Assembly (NCBI GenBank): GCA_965205055.1
Contig: OZ242030.1
Location: forward strand, 3,906,001-3,970,000
Origin: CBDBBY01 sp965205055
GTDB taxonomy: Bacteria > Pseudomonadota > Alphaproteobacteria > Rhodobacterales > Rhodobacteraceae
Reading direction: 5' to 3'
Length of the DNA stretch: 64,000 nucleotides
Shown here: positions 35,597 through 44,159 of the stretch, piece by piece
How the letters are laid out: the number at the start of each line of letters is the position of its first letter
How positions within the stretch are numbered: the first letter of the stretch is position 1
Program-made: the position numbers and the translations under genes
Notes under the pieces: model-generated
Seen by the model: the letters and a program-made list of their open reading frames with translations, nothing else
What the model was told of the DNA's origin: nothing
Database searches by the model: none

Positions 35597-36961
35597 ATGA
35601 CTCAGATTGACCTCGTCGTGCCGATGCCGCCGACACCGGATGCGGATCTGCATCTGGGACACGCGGCGGGACCCTATATTAGCGCCGATATCTTTCAGCG
35701 TGTGCTGCGCCTCTTGGGTCGACGTGTCTGGTTCGTGTCCGGCTGCGATGCCTTCGAGAATTGGTGCGCCGAAATGGGCGGACAGGCATTGTCGCGCATG
35801 CGGCAACGGCATGAAACCGCCCTGACGAGTTTGGGTGTTGAATTCGATAGCTTCCTGTCGCCGCTAGAAGGGGCGTTTGAAGGCATATACAGAAAAACCT
35901 TGCAAGAGACGTTCAGGGCGCTGAAAGTCGCGCCGCAATACGAGACGGATAAGGAAGAGGTGCTTTGCGCGGTCGACAACGGAACACACGGGTTCGGCGT
36001 CAATGTCCTGGGAAGCTGTCCCCATTGCCAGGCACCGGTGCAGGGCAGCAGTTGCATCCAATGCTTCAATTATATTCAGCCGTCGGAGCTAGTCGCCCCG
36101 CGCATGCCGGGAAAGTTCGGGGCCACGCCGGTAGAGGTGACGAACGCCTTCTTCCGGATCGACGGGAGTACCGATGAAGAGCTGGCCAGGGTCGGCCTGT
36201 CCCCGGCGGCAAGGCAGAGATTCGCCGCCTGGTGCCAAGAAACGAAAGGGCGAATGCGGCTCACCTATCAGGGGGATTTCGGCGTTCAAGCAGACGCCCA
36301 GTCGGACTGCGTCTTGCGCAACGCCTATTTGCATTACTGCCTCGCTGTCGCGAACTTCGTTGTCGGCGAAGCGAACGCCGCGACCACGACGTACAGGTTG
36401 CATGCGTTCATGGGGATAGACAACTTCATTCCCAACGGCGTGGGCACCCTCGAGCTGTCGAAGCACTTCCCGTCGATGCATGTCGCGCGTGTCGAACTTA
36501 ATCACATGATGCATTACGCGGGGCAGAAATTTTCCAAATCGAAGCACCATGGCCCCAAGATTCTGGAAGTTGCGCGTAATTGGGATGAGCTAACGATGGC
36601 TACCCTTCGCGTTCACCTTGCGGGAATCGGCCTGCGAGATTCGATTTGTGATTTCGATCTCGATGCCTTCCAGTCATTTGACGCAACCTACCGGAGGGCG
36701 GTCCGGAACCTCGCGGATGCGGTTCGAAAAGAAGACCTGGCGTCTGCAGAGGACGAAAGCCGCATTCGGCAATCGGCGTGGTGGCCGGTCCTGCAGTATG
36801 CGGAGGCGAACTTCGACAGGGTCGGTTTGACCCGGCAATATGAAGATATGGTCCGGGGTGCCGAGGCCGGGGGCATGGGCGTCGTCGAACCCCTCATCGG
36901 AATGCAGTTCATGGATCCGGTCGGCTATGGTCGCTTGAAGGCTCGTATCGTCCCGTCCTGA
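35597..36961 (+). CDS. Methionyl-tRNA-synthetase-like ligase
   Basis: A 454-residue class I aminoacyl-tRNA-synthetase-like protein. Near the N-terminus is HLGHAAG (HIGH motif), a CPHC...CIQC zinc knuckle sits at about residue 140-160, and KFSKSKHHG (KMSKS) is near residue 320. The 110-residue tail is short for a full tRNA anticodon-binding domain. ATG 35597 is preferred. The location divergent from an aminotransferase-GlmS operon suggests a pathway ligase or a self-resistance MetRS copy rather than the housekeeping enzyme. All active-site motifs look intact. Confidence 0.75.
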   Translation: MTQIDLVVPMPPTPDADLHLGHAAGPYISADIFQRVLRLLGRRVWFVSGCDAFENWCAEMGGQALSRMRQRHETALTSLGVEFDSFLSPLEGAFEGIYRKTLQETFRALKVAPQYETDKEEVLCAVDNGTHGFGVNVLGSCPHCQAPVQGSSCIQCFNYIQPSELVAPRMPGKFGATPVEVTNAFFRIDGSTDEELARVGLSPAARQRFAAWCQETKGRMRLTYQGDFGVQADAQSDCVLRNAYLHYCLAVANFVVGEANAATTTYRLHAFMGIDNFIPNGVGTLELSKHFPSMHVARVELNHMMHYAGQKFSKSKHHGPKILEVARNWDELTMATLRVHLAGIGLRDSICDFDLDAFQSFDATYRRAVRNLADAVRKEDLASAEDESRIRQSAWWPVLQYAEANFDRVGLTRQYEDMVRGAEAGGMGVVEPLIGMQFMDPVGYGRLKARIVPS

Positions 36962-37348
36962 CGCCATCGGAACGACTCCGGCACGCGCGCCGACAATGGT
37001 CGGTGTGCGGCGCGGATCCGATCAGCCTTTTGGAAGATGTGGCGAGAGCAAGCGCGGCGCGCTCGATGTTCTCCGCGTTCAACTCTGCGAAATTGATCCG
37101 CCTACCTTGGCCGAGATAGAGCGCGCCGCGACGTTGCAGGGTTGTGGGCACCTGCTCGCTGAGATCCAAGGTCGAGAACATGCCCCTTTGTCCGTTGATG
37201 GTGCGCGGAACCCGGTCGTGACCGAGGCGGCGCACCGCGCAGAGTGGCAATGTGTGTCCGCCACGCCTCGAGATCGTTACTCCAGAGCACATGAATATCC
37301 GGCTAAAATATGTTCCAAAGCCTCCATTTTAGCACGGTGGCGTTCGGT
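36962..37348. other. Intergenic region with unrecognised open frames
   Basis: About 387 bp between the MetRS-like gene and the split MNT-HEPN gene. A minus-strand frame of about 120 codons (36909-37292) reads LDLSEQVPTTLQRRGALYLG, then RINFAELNAENIERAAL, which looks protein-like but matches nothing I recognise and overlaps the MetRS-like end. It may be a remnant of a deleted gene. Confidence 0.4.
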
Positions 37349-38579
37349 CTAACTTGGCTTCCGGCCAATCTGACGTTCGCGAAGCAGATTATCCAACGCA
37401 GTTTGGAGCGCGATTTCATCAAGACCCACGCTTTGTTGCTTCTTGACCAATTCAACAGCTTCGGACTCGGTAAACAGTCGGGGTAGTGGTTCCAGTGTGA
37501 ACCCAAGAATGCGCAGCGCTTGGAGGAAACCGGAACTGCCAAAGAGTTTTGATCCCGCATCTTTTTTCGGTAGCCGAGATCGTGAGATGCCTTCCGCGCG
37601 GTACATGATTGCTTCAGGGTTGTCGGCAATTGCCAAGGGCTTGCCGTTCGGATGAGCTCCGACAACGTAAACGACAGGGTTGACTTTGGCGCGGTCCTCA
37701 TGAGCCATTTCTGCGTAAAGTCCGTCAGCAAGCTTTTCGAGCGCCTGCGCGATTTCTTCGCCGAATCCTGCCGCTGCCGAAGCGGATTGAGCGAGCTTTG
37801 AATCCGCTGCCGAGAACAAGGAATTATTCGGGTCGATATCGCGCAATGTTTGGCGCAGACGGCGCACCGGCCCAAGAATCGAAGCCCAGCTGTCGCAGGC
37901 CACTTCCGTCGCAGCTTGTCGCAAGCCGCAGGGATCGGGAAGCTCTTCGACTTCCCGGGTCGCAAGTGATGCCATTGTGATGAGACGATTTGCAGCACGA
38001 GCGATTGCATCTGCATCAGGCGTAGACACAAAGTACCCGGCTTGGTGGTCTTCTTCACCATTCTCGTTCATCATGCGGAGCAACTCCCGGAACTCCTCGC
38101 CGCTGTCCGACCGCCACCAAATGCCGCCCGGTCCCGCGTCATGTTCCAAAACGCGGTCAAGTTTTGTCTCAATCTCATTGATCTGGCGCCGTCTTGGAAT
38201 GGCAGCACCGGTCCCGGAAGCGAGTCTTCCGAATACGATTTTGGCGAAACGCTCTGCAGCATCTGAAGTGTCCGCCATGAAATCTCCCAATCTGCTCCGA
38301 AAATTGCCTGCACGGACAGAATCAATGGCCGTCGCAAGATTTACGGCCGCCGAAGCGACACGCGCCAACGCGCCGCTTCGCCAATTTATATATTCGTGCG
38401 ATTTCAAAACTGGATTGCTTTCTGTCTCGGGCCATTGGCAGTGCCCTGCAATAACGCGGCCCTCTCTCGCGACCGGTGCCGCGATGTTGCCGAGGGAGTT
38501 TGCGCTTTCGTGAAACCGGTCTTGCGAAATCGCCTGCGCCTGAACGCGGATACCTTCGCGCGCCTCAAGATTGTTTAGA
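37349..38579 (-). pseudogene. MNT-HEPN fusion protein, C-terminal part (split by IS)
   Basis: The larger piece of a gene interrupted by the IS1634 element. It reads NNLEAREGIRVQAQAISQDR, CQWPETESNPVLKSHEYINW, then a HEPN-like helical segment LATAIDSVRAGNFRSRLG...TSDAAERFAKIVFG and a long C-terminal domain ending RERQIGRKPS. Joined to the N-terminal piece after removing the element and one 6-bp duplication, the reading frame is continuous (485 residues). MNT plus HEPN in one chain suggests a fused antitoxin-toxin or RNA-targeting effector. Function unknown. Confidence 0.75.
38574..38579. repeat. Target-site duplication of the IS1634 element, left copy
   Basis: TTTAGA at 38574-38579, matched by TTTAGA at 40586-40591 directly outside the right inverted repeat. 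A 6-bp direct duplication is normal for IS1634-type transposition. Confidence 0.85.
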
Positions 38580-40585
38580 CGGAAGTTCCTTGGGGCTGTT
38601 TTGAACAACTCTTTGAATGTCCGGCATATTTTGCGGATTCCGGCTGTGCGTCCACTGGACACGCTGCTTTTGAAGGGGCTACCGCATGGGGATCTTCGCG
38701 TTCAGCAGCCTTAGCGCCTGATCCTGGATCGGCGTCGGCGAGGCGGGGACGTCGAATCCCGGCTTTCCCGGCTCCGAGGGCTCGATCCGGTTCATCGTGA
38801 GCGTTCCGAGTTGCGCGAGCAGTCCCCGGAAGTCGTGGACGTCCTCGCCCGAGCTCGTGCGCTTCGAGGCCGCTTTCCGCTTGGCTTGCGGCGAGCGTTC
38901 GGCCTTGGCGACGGGCGAGTCGCGGACCGGGCCGTGCTCGTCGTCGAACAGCATCGGGGCGAGCGCGTCGCGCATGTGCTTTTCGACATAGTACGCGAGC
39001 ATGCAGATCAGGAGGTGGGCGCGGACCCGCGGCTCGAGGCGGTGGCGGATGGGCCGGACCTGGAGGTCGGACGCCTTCATCGTCCGGAACGCCCTCTCGA
39101 CCCGGCCCAGTCTCTTGTAGGTTTCGACGACGGCGGCGGCGGACATCCGCTTTTCCGGCACGTTGGTCCGAACCGCGCAGAATCCGTCCAGGGCCGCCTC
39201 GTCGGCGATATTTTGCTTTTTGCGCCTCCAGGAGAAGGATCCCGGTCCGATCCTCAGATCGAAATGCTTCCGCATCTTGCGCTTGTCGAGGGCGCGCTCG
39301 GCGCGCCTCCGGATCGCATCGGCACTCCGGAGCGGCCGCTTCTCCCGGCGGACCGCTCGGCGGATCTCGATCAGATCTTGCGCCGCCGCCGCGATCAAGT
39401 CCTTGCGCTTGCGGGTCCGCTCTTCGGCCAGCAGGGGATTCCTGCAGACGACCAGCCGCTCGCCGGGGAACAGTTCTTGGCATTCGATCTCCGCCATGTC
39501 CCGCTCGTCGAACAGCGTGGGCTGCAGCGCTCCGTTTTCGGCCAGGGCGCCGACCCCGGCGGCCCTGAGGGCGAAGATCCAGTCGTAGCCGTTCGGCTCG
39601 AGATCCTCGCGGACGCGCGCCTGCGCCGCCATGCCCCGGTCTCCGACGAACACCGCCCGCTTCAGTCCGAAGCGGTCGCGGAGCTTGCCGACCTGGGCGG
39701 CCACTGTGGAAGGGTCGGACGCGTTCCCGGGGAACGCCTCGACGGCGACCGGCCGTCCTTCGGCGTCGCACAGCAGCCCGAATTCGATCTGCGGCAGCCC
39801 TTTCTTGCCGTCGCGCGAGTATCCGCGATCAACCAGCGGGCAGGTCCGGCTGTAGCTCCAGACCGAGGTCAAATCGTAGAGAACGGGACTTCCCTCGCTC
39901 AGGTGCTTCTCGGCCAGCGCCTTCTCGATCCTCGGCTGGCGCTCGAGCAGCCAGTCCATGGTCTCGTAGAGCCGGTCCTCGCTCAAGGTCTCCGGCAGGC
40001 CGAGCTGCGACGCCAAGGTGGAGACCGCCGTCTCCGGCCGGAAGAGCCGGGCGGCGGCGAGCTTCGATCCCGGCTCCAGAATCCGCTGCGCGACCAGGGC
40101 GACCGCCAGATCCCGCGAGCGCGAGCGCCGGGGCGCGATCGCCTGCTCGACGCCGCAGCCGCGCAGCGCCGCGAGGACGGCGGCGGCGTTCCCGTGCTGC
40201 AGCGACCGGGAGATCGTGAACGCGTCCTCGAGCTTGGCGGGCGCGTCGGCGGGATCGGCGCCGCTCAGGATCTTGCGGATCTTCTCGACCGTATTCGGGG
40301 GAAGCTTGGTGATGTTGGCGAGGGTGCGCTTCCTGGCCTTTCCGCCCTCGCGGTAGGCTTGGCGGATCAGGATCGTGGGCCGCGAGTTGCGGTTGGGGAC
40401 GACATCGACGAACATGGATACCGTGTATCACACGAAAAGTCTTTTAAAAAGGGTAAAATATCACAATATGGTGAAGAATGCATGGATACATCCTGCAGCC
40501 AAAAAAACGGCCGGATTCCGCCGCAACCCATTGCTGAAGAAAGATAAAATGCGAGGCGAAGCTTCAAAATCGCACGGAACTTCCG
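38580..40585 (-). mobile_element. Complete IS1634-family insertion sequence
   Basis: A 2006-bp element with ends beginning CGGAAGTTCC on both sides (inverted), and a weaker TTTTGAA match further in. It is flanked by 6-bp duplications TTTAGA. It carries one transposase gene on the minus strand. Its insertion cut the MNT-HEPN gene cleanly, and the element looks intact and possibly still mobile. Confidence 0.9.
38679..40415 (-). CDS. IS1634-family transposase
   Basis: A 578-residue DDE transposase. The N-terminus MFVDVVPNRNSRPTILIRQA and LANITKLP are typical of the family. The catalytic core includes VLYDLTSVW (first Asp), RAVFVGDRGMA (second Asp) and YKRLGRVERAFRTMKASDLQ (Glu region), then HVRAHLL-type helix (RVRAHLLICMLAYYVEKHM). 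No internal stops or frameshifts are seen. More GC-rich and strongly biased in codon use compared with the gene it interrupts. Confidence 0.93.
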   Translation of the reverse strand: MFVDVVPNRNSRPTILIRQAYREGGKARKRTLANITKLPPNTVEKIRKILSGADPADAPAKLEDAFTISRSLQHGNAAAVLAALRGCGVEQAIAPRRSRSRDLAVALVAQRILEPGSKLAAARLFRPETAVSTLASQLGLPETLSEDRLYETMDWLLERQPRIEKALAEKHLSEGSPVLYDLTSVWSYSRTCPLVDRGYSRDGKKGLPQIEFGLLCDAEGRPVAVEAFPGNASDPSTVAAQVGKLRDRFGLKRAVFVGDRGMAAQARVREDLEPNGYDWIFALRAAGVGALAENGALQPTLFDERDMAEIECQELFPGERLVVCRNPLLAEERTRKRKDLIAAAAQDLIEIRRAVRREKRPLRSADAIRRRAERALDKRKMRKHFDLRIGPGSFSWRRKKQNIADEAALDGFCAVRTNVPEKRMSAAAVVETYKRLGRVERAFRTMKASDLQVRPIRHRLEPRVRAHLLICMLAYYVEKHMRDALAPMLFDDEHGPVRDSPVAKAERSPQAKRKAASKRTSSGEDVHDFRGLLAQLGTLTMNRIEPSEPGKPGFDVPASPTPIQDQALRLLNAKIPMR

Positions 40586-40818
40586 TTTAGATCCTGAAGC
40601 GCCGCGCATGGCGGAGATTCCTCCGTGCTGGTGATGAAGGCTATGTCCCAGTCGCTGTCGTCGCGGTGGTCGCCGCGCGCCCGAGAACCGAAAAGGACTG
40701 CCGCCTCCGCATTCGGCCACGAATTGAGCGCGTCCTTGCATGCCTTCTCGATTGCCTTGAAGGCGGGTTCGGGAACGATGGAATTGGCTGTCGCTTCGAC
40801 AACGCTGTTCGGATTCAT
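40586..40818 (-). pseudogene. MNT-HEPN fusion protein, N-terminal part (split by IS)
   Basis: Starts MNPNSVVEATANSIVPEP, with FGSRARGDHRDDSDWDIAF, the MNT nucleotidyltransferase signature (GS, D-x-D), and runs CAALQDLN into the IS1634 right end. After the insertion the frame ends within a few codons. The start at 40818 has a weak upstream AAAGAG. The paralog at 16441-17211 aligns to this piece and to the beginning of the other. Confidence 0.78.
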
Positions 40819-41152
40819 CTCTTTGAGACCGTTTCGGGGCCGTTTCTTCTGCCTCCGTCGTTGACGATATGATTTTCGTCCGCCGATCTCCAGCACCCAT
40901 CTATTCGGCGTTGGTTCAAGGCGCGGAAAGCATGGAAAGCGCTTGGACAGTCCTTTCTTGGGTGGTTTGCGCGCGGCCGTCATGACCACAGCACGGTGTG
41001 TCCGCCCTCGACACTCTGGCGAACGCGCTCGGCACATTCTGAAAGCGAGATTCTGCGAATTCATGCCGAAGTGTTGACCACGAAAATGGAATTAGGTATG
41101 CCAAATTCCGTTTCGGCGAATGGCCGATCCCAAACAACCCAAGGAGGACACC
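40819..41152. other. Intergenic region with tctC promoter
   Basis: About 334 bp between the divergent split MNT gene and tctC. The right end has the promoter/operator described separately and the ribosome-binding site AAGGAGGA of tctC. The left part holds no recognisable gene. Confidence 0.55.
41074..41109 (+). promoter_or_regulatory. Probable promoter and operator of the sugar-acid operon
   Basis: TTGACC (41074-41079), a 17-bp spacer and TATGCC (41097-41102) fit a sigma-70-type promoter. Overlapping it is an inverted repeat GGAATT (41088-41093)/AATTCC (41104-41109), which could be the site of the GntR regulator encoded in the operon. The ATG of tctC follows 44 bp downstream. Confidence 0.5.
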
Positions 41153-42121
41153 ATGAAATCCAAACATCTAGGCAGAGCTGCTGTTGCAGTCGCAATTTCT
41201 GCAGCCGCCGCTGCATTCGGCGGGCTGGCGAGCGCCGACGAGTATCCGTCCAAAACTATCGAGGTAGTTACGCACGCCGGCGCCGGAGGCGGCACGGATG
41301 TGACCACGCGCATGATGATGCTCCGCGCGCGCCGCGAGCTGGGCCAGGACATGGTCATCGTCAACAAGCGCGGCGGCGGCGGCGCGGCCGCGCTTGAGTA
41401 CTACAAGACTGTTCCGGCGGACGGTTACACCATTCTGACCTTCACGGTGGGCCACGCAGCGGTTGTGGCCAAGGGCCAGGGCGGCATGAAGATCGAAGAC
41501 CTTCGCCCGATCGCGAGAGGAACGGACGACCCGCAGATTCTGATGACGAAATGCGGCACGTACGCGAGCGCGGAGGATTTTGTCGCCCAGCAGATGGAAG
41601 AGGGGATCACCTACGGCGTTACGCACCTCGGCAACATCGACGACGTCTCGGCCTTCATGTTCGCCAAGAAGGGCGGAATGCAAACCCCGACAATGCTGCC
41701 CTTCGACGGCGGCGGAGAGTTGGCGACGCAGCTCGTGGCGGGGGCGGTCGATGCCGGCGTTCTGAACCTCGCCGAGGCAAGCGCGCAGATCGAAGCGGGC
41801 GAAATCTGCCCGACCGTCGTTCTGGCGGACCAGCGGATGTCGAAGATTCCGGATGTGCCGACCGCCAAGGAGCTGGGCATCCCGGTAAGTTTCTCGACGG
41901 TGCGCGGGTTTGCGGTCCATGCGGACACGCCGCCCGAAGTTGCCGAGAGAATCGAAGAGGCTTTGATCAAGTCCATGAACCACACGGTTTATCAGGGTTT
42001 TCTGACATCGGTCGGGCTCGACAGCACTTCGGTCGCCGGATCGGATGTCTGGGGTCCGCAGATCGTCACGACGGTGAACGAGATGGAAGCCGCGCTGCGC
42101 GAGCTCGGATTCATCGAGTGA
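41153..42121 (+). CDS. tctC: TTT transporter substrate-binding protein (TctC family)
   Basis: A 322-residue periplasmic protein with a Sec signal peptide (MKSKHLGRAAVAV, cleavage near GLASA-DE), followed by the TctC start YPSKTIEVVTHAGAGGGTD, the carboxylate-binding beta-strand/turn. AAGGAGGA ribosome-binding site. First gene of the TctCBA set, which imports a carboxylated compound using the membrane potential. Downstream genes suggest the ligand is a sugar acid such as L-rhamnonate; this is inference. Confidence 0.92.
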   Translation: MKSKHLGRAAVAVAISAAAAAFGGLASADEYPSKTIEVVTHAGAGGGTDVTTRMMMLRARRELGQDMVIVNKRGGGGAAALEYYKTVPADGYTILTFTVGHAAVVAKGQGGMKIEDLRPIARGTDDPQILMTKCGTYASAEDFVAQQMEEGITYGVTHLGNIDDVSAFMFAKKGGMQTPTMLPFDGGGELATQLVAGAVDAGVLNLAEASAQIEAGEICPTVVLADQRMSKIPDVPTAKELGIPVSFSTVRGFAVHADTPPEVAERIEEALIKSMNHTVYQGFLTSVGLDSTSVAGSDVWGPQIVTTVNEMEAALRELGFIE

Positions 42122-42131
42122 TCTGCTGAGC

Positions 42132-42158
42132 AATGCGGCCGGGATATCCGGCCGCATT
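42132..42158 (+). terminator. Perfect hairpin between tctC and tctB
   Basis: AATGCGGCCGG (42132-42142) and CCGGCCGCATT (42148-42158) make an 11-bp perfect stem with a 5-base loop and almost no T-run. Such hairpins after binding-protein genes usually protect the upstream mRNA or partly terminate, giving more binding protein than membrane subunits. Confidence 0.7.
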
Positions 42159-42184
42159 TCGACTTCTGACCGTTTCGAAAGCCT

Positions 42185-42655
42185 ATGTCGGACAATCCCG
42201 CGACGCGCGGCGGAATTGAACGCTGGATCGTACCCGCGCTGATCATACTGTTCTGCGCGGGCGCATTCTACGTTTCGACCACATTCAGGGAAATGCCGCC
42301 AATCTTGAAGCGCGGCATCCAGCCCTCGGACTTTCCGCAATTGCTGCTCGGACTGATCGTTTTCCTCACAATCCTCATGGCATGGCTCGATCCGATCCAG
42401 GTAAAGGATCCGCTGCATCGCATGGTCTTGGGGACGATCGCTCTTTTCGGCGTCTTCGCGGCGCTGTCCGTCGTCGATCTCTTTCTGGGGCTGGGGGTGT
42501 TCGCCGGCGCGCTGGCGGCATTCTGGGGCGAACGACGACTTGCGGTCATTGCCCTCATCGGAATTGTACTGCCGACGGCAATCTTCTTCCTGTTCGATCT
42601 TGCATTCGAGATCCGTTTCCCGCGCGGACTCCTCACCAACCTGTGGTACGGATAA
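42185..42655 (+). CDS. tctB: TTT transporter small membrane subunit (TctB family)
   Basis: A 156-residue protein with four hydrophobic spans, beginning with a short cytoplasmic N-terminus and a span around WIVPALIILFCAGAFYV. It is poorly conserved in sequence, as usual for TctB, and identified mainly by its position between tctC and tctA and its topology. Its stop is immediately followed by the tctA GTG. Confidence 0.88.
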   Translation: MSDNPATRGGIERWIVPALIILFCAGAFYVSTTFREMPPILKRGIQPSDFPQLLLGLIVFLTILMAWLDPIQVKDPLHRMVLGTIALFGVFAALSVVDLFLGLGVFAGALAAFWGERRLAVIALIGIVLPTAIFFLFDLAFEIRFPRGLLTNLWYG

Positions 42656-44155
42656 GTGGACGCGCTCTTATCCGGCCTGATCGCGCTGGGCGATCCGTAC
42701 CTGCTCCTGCTGCTGGCCGTCGCGACGGTCGGGGGCGTAGTGATTGGCGCGCTGCCTGGGTTGAACGCCACCACGGGCGCAGCGCTCCTTCTGCCGTTCA
42801 CCCTGACCATGGAGCCAATTCCGGCCATCGCGATCCTGACTGCGATCTACTGTTCAGCAACCTTCGCCGGAGCGATCACCGCGATTTTGATCAACACGCC
42901 CGGCACTGCGGCCAGCGCAACGACGTGCTTGGACGGATATCCTCTCGCGCAACGCGGCGAGGCCGGTCGCGCCTTGGGCATGGCTGTCGTTTCCTCGACG
43001 ATAGGCGGCGTGTTCAGCGTCATATGCCTGATGCTGGCAGCTCCGCTTCTCGCTCGAGCAGCTTACAATTTTTCCCCTCCGGAGTATTTCGCGCTGACGC
43101 TGTTCGGACTGTCGATGCTGGCATCGATCGGCGACGGCTCCGCGATCAAGAACCTGATCGCCGGCGGGTTCGGCATATTTCTTGCCGTTGTCGGGGTCGA
43201 CAACCTGACGACGGTCGAGCGTTTCACCTTCGGCTCGTACCAGCTTTACGACGGCATCGGGTTCGTGCCCGTCATGATCGGCGTGTTCGGGATTTCGGAA
43301 CTTCTGGTCCAAGCGTCGAATTTGAATGTCGAGCGCAAAGCGGTTCGCATGCGGGCCATAAAGCTTCCGAGCCGCGACGACTATGCGAAGACCTGGCGCG
43401 CCATCCTGCGGTCGTCGGGAATCGGAACCTTCATCGGCATCCTGCCTGCCGAAGGCGCGACGGTCGCTTCCATGATCGGTTACAACGAGGCGAAGCGCTG
43501 GTCCCGCACGCCGGAAGAGTTCGGCAAGGGCGCGATCGAGGGCGTTGCCGGATCGGAAGCGGCGAACAACGCGGCCACCGGCGGCGCAATGGTGCCGACC
43601 CTTGCGCTCGGGATTCCCGGATCGGCGACCGCCGCAGTGATTCTGGCGGGCCTGATGGTTCACGGTCTCAGGCCCGGCCCGGCGATGTTCACCGAGCAGT
43701 CCGAATTCGCCTACGCCATCTTCTGGTCGATGATGCTGGTGAATTTTCTCTTTTTCTTCATCGGACTGCGTGGAGCCAAGGTTTTCGCGCGCGTCACCTT
43801 GATCCCCACTCAGGTCCTATGGCCATGCGTTTTCGTCTTTTCGATCGTCGGCGCCTACGCGCTGGACCAATCGATGTTCGATGTCGTGGTCGCATTGACC
43901 GCGGGCGTCGTGGGGTATTTCATGCGGCGTTACGGCTTTTCCGTCGTGCCGCTCGCCATCGGCCTGATCTTGGGCGGCATGCTGGAACAGCGACTCGGTC
44001 AGTCGATGGTGATGCTGGACGAGAAATGGTGGCTGATGTTCACGCGGCCGCTCACGCTTCTGTTCTTGGTCCTGACGGCGTTGGCGCTGTTCGGGCCCTT
44101 GATCTGGGGGCTGTTGGTCAAGCGGCGATCTCCAATTTCGTCAACAGGAGAATGA
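42656..44155 (+). CDS. tctA: TTT transporter large membrane subunit (TctA family)
   Basis: A 499-residue integral membrane protein with about 12 spans. Characteristic segments are GALPGLNATTGAALLLPFT near the N-terminus, NTPGTAASATTCLDGYPLAQRGEAGRALG and GIPGSATAAVILAGLMVHGL, each TctA hallmarks. GTG start directly after the tctB stop. It forms the channel of the TctCBA importer. Confidence 0.94.
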   Translation: MDALLSGLIALGDPYLLLLLAVATVGGVVIGALPGLNATTGAALLLPFTLTMEPIPAIAILTAIYCSATFAGAITAILINTPGTAASATTCLDGYPLAQRGEAGRALGMAVVSSTIGGVFSVICLMLAAPLLARAAYNFSPPEYFALTLFGLSMLASIGDGSAIKNLIAGGFGIFLAVVGVDNLTTVERFTFGSYQLYDGIGFVPVMIGVFGISELLVQASNLNVERKAVRMRAIKLPSRDDYAKTWRAILRSSGIGTFIGILPAEGATVASMIGYNEAKRWSRTPEEFGKGAIEGVAGSEAANNAATGGAMVPTLALGIPGSATAAVILAGLMVHGLRPGPAMFTEQSEFAYAIFWSMMLVNFLFFFIGLRGAKVFARVTLIPTQVLWPCVFVFSIVGAYALDQSMFDVVVALTAGVVGYFMRRYGFSVVPLAIGLILGGMLEQRLGQSMVMLDEKWWLMFTRPLTLLFLVLTALALFGPLIWGLLVKRRSPISSTGE

Positions 44156-44159
44156 CAGG

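Noticed and set aside
38811..40547. 578-codon plus-strand frame opposite the IS1634 transposase
   Set aside because: Antisense shadow of the transposase in very GC-rich DNA; composition is Arg/Gly/Asp-rich with no motifs.
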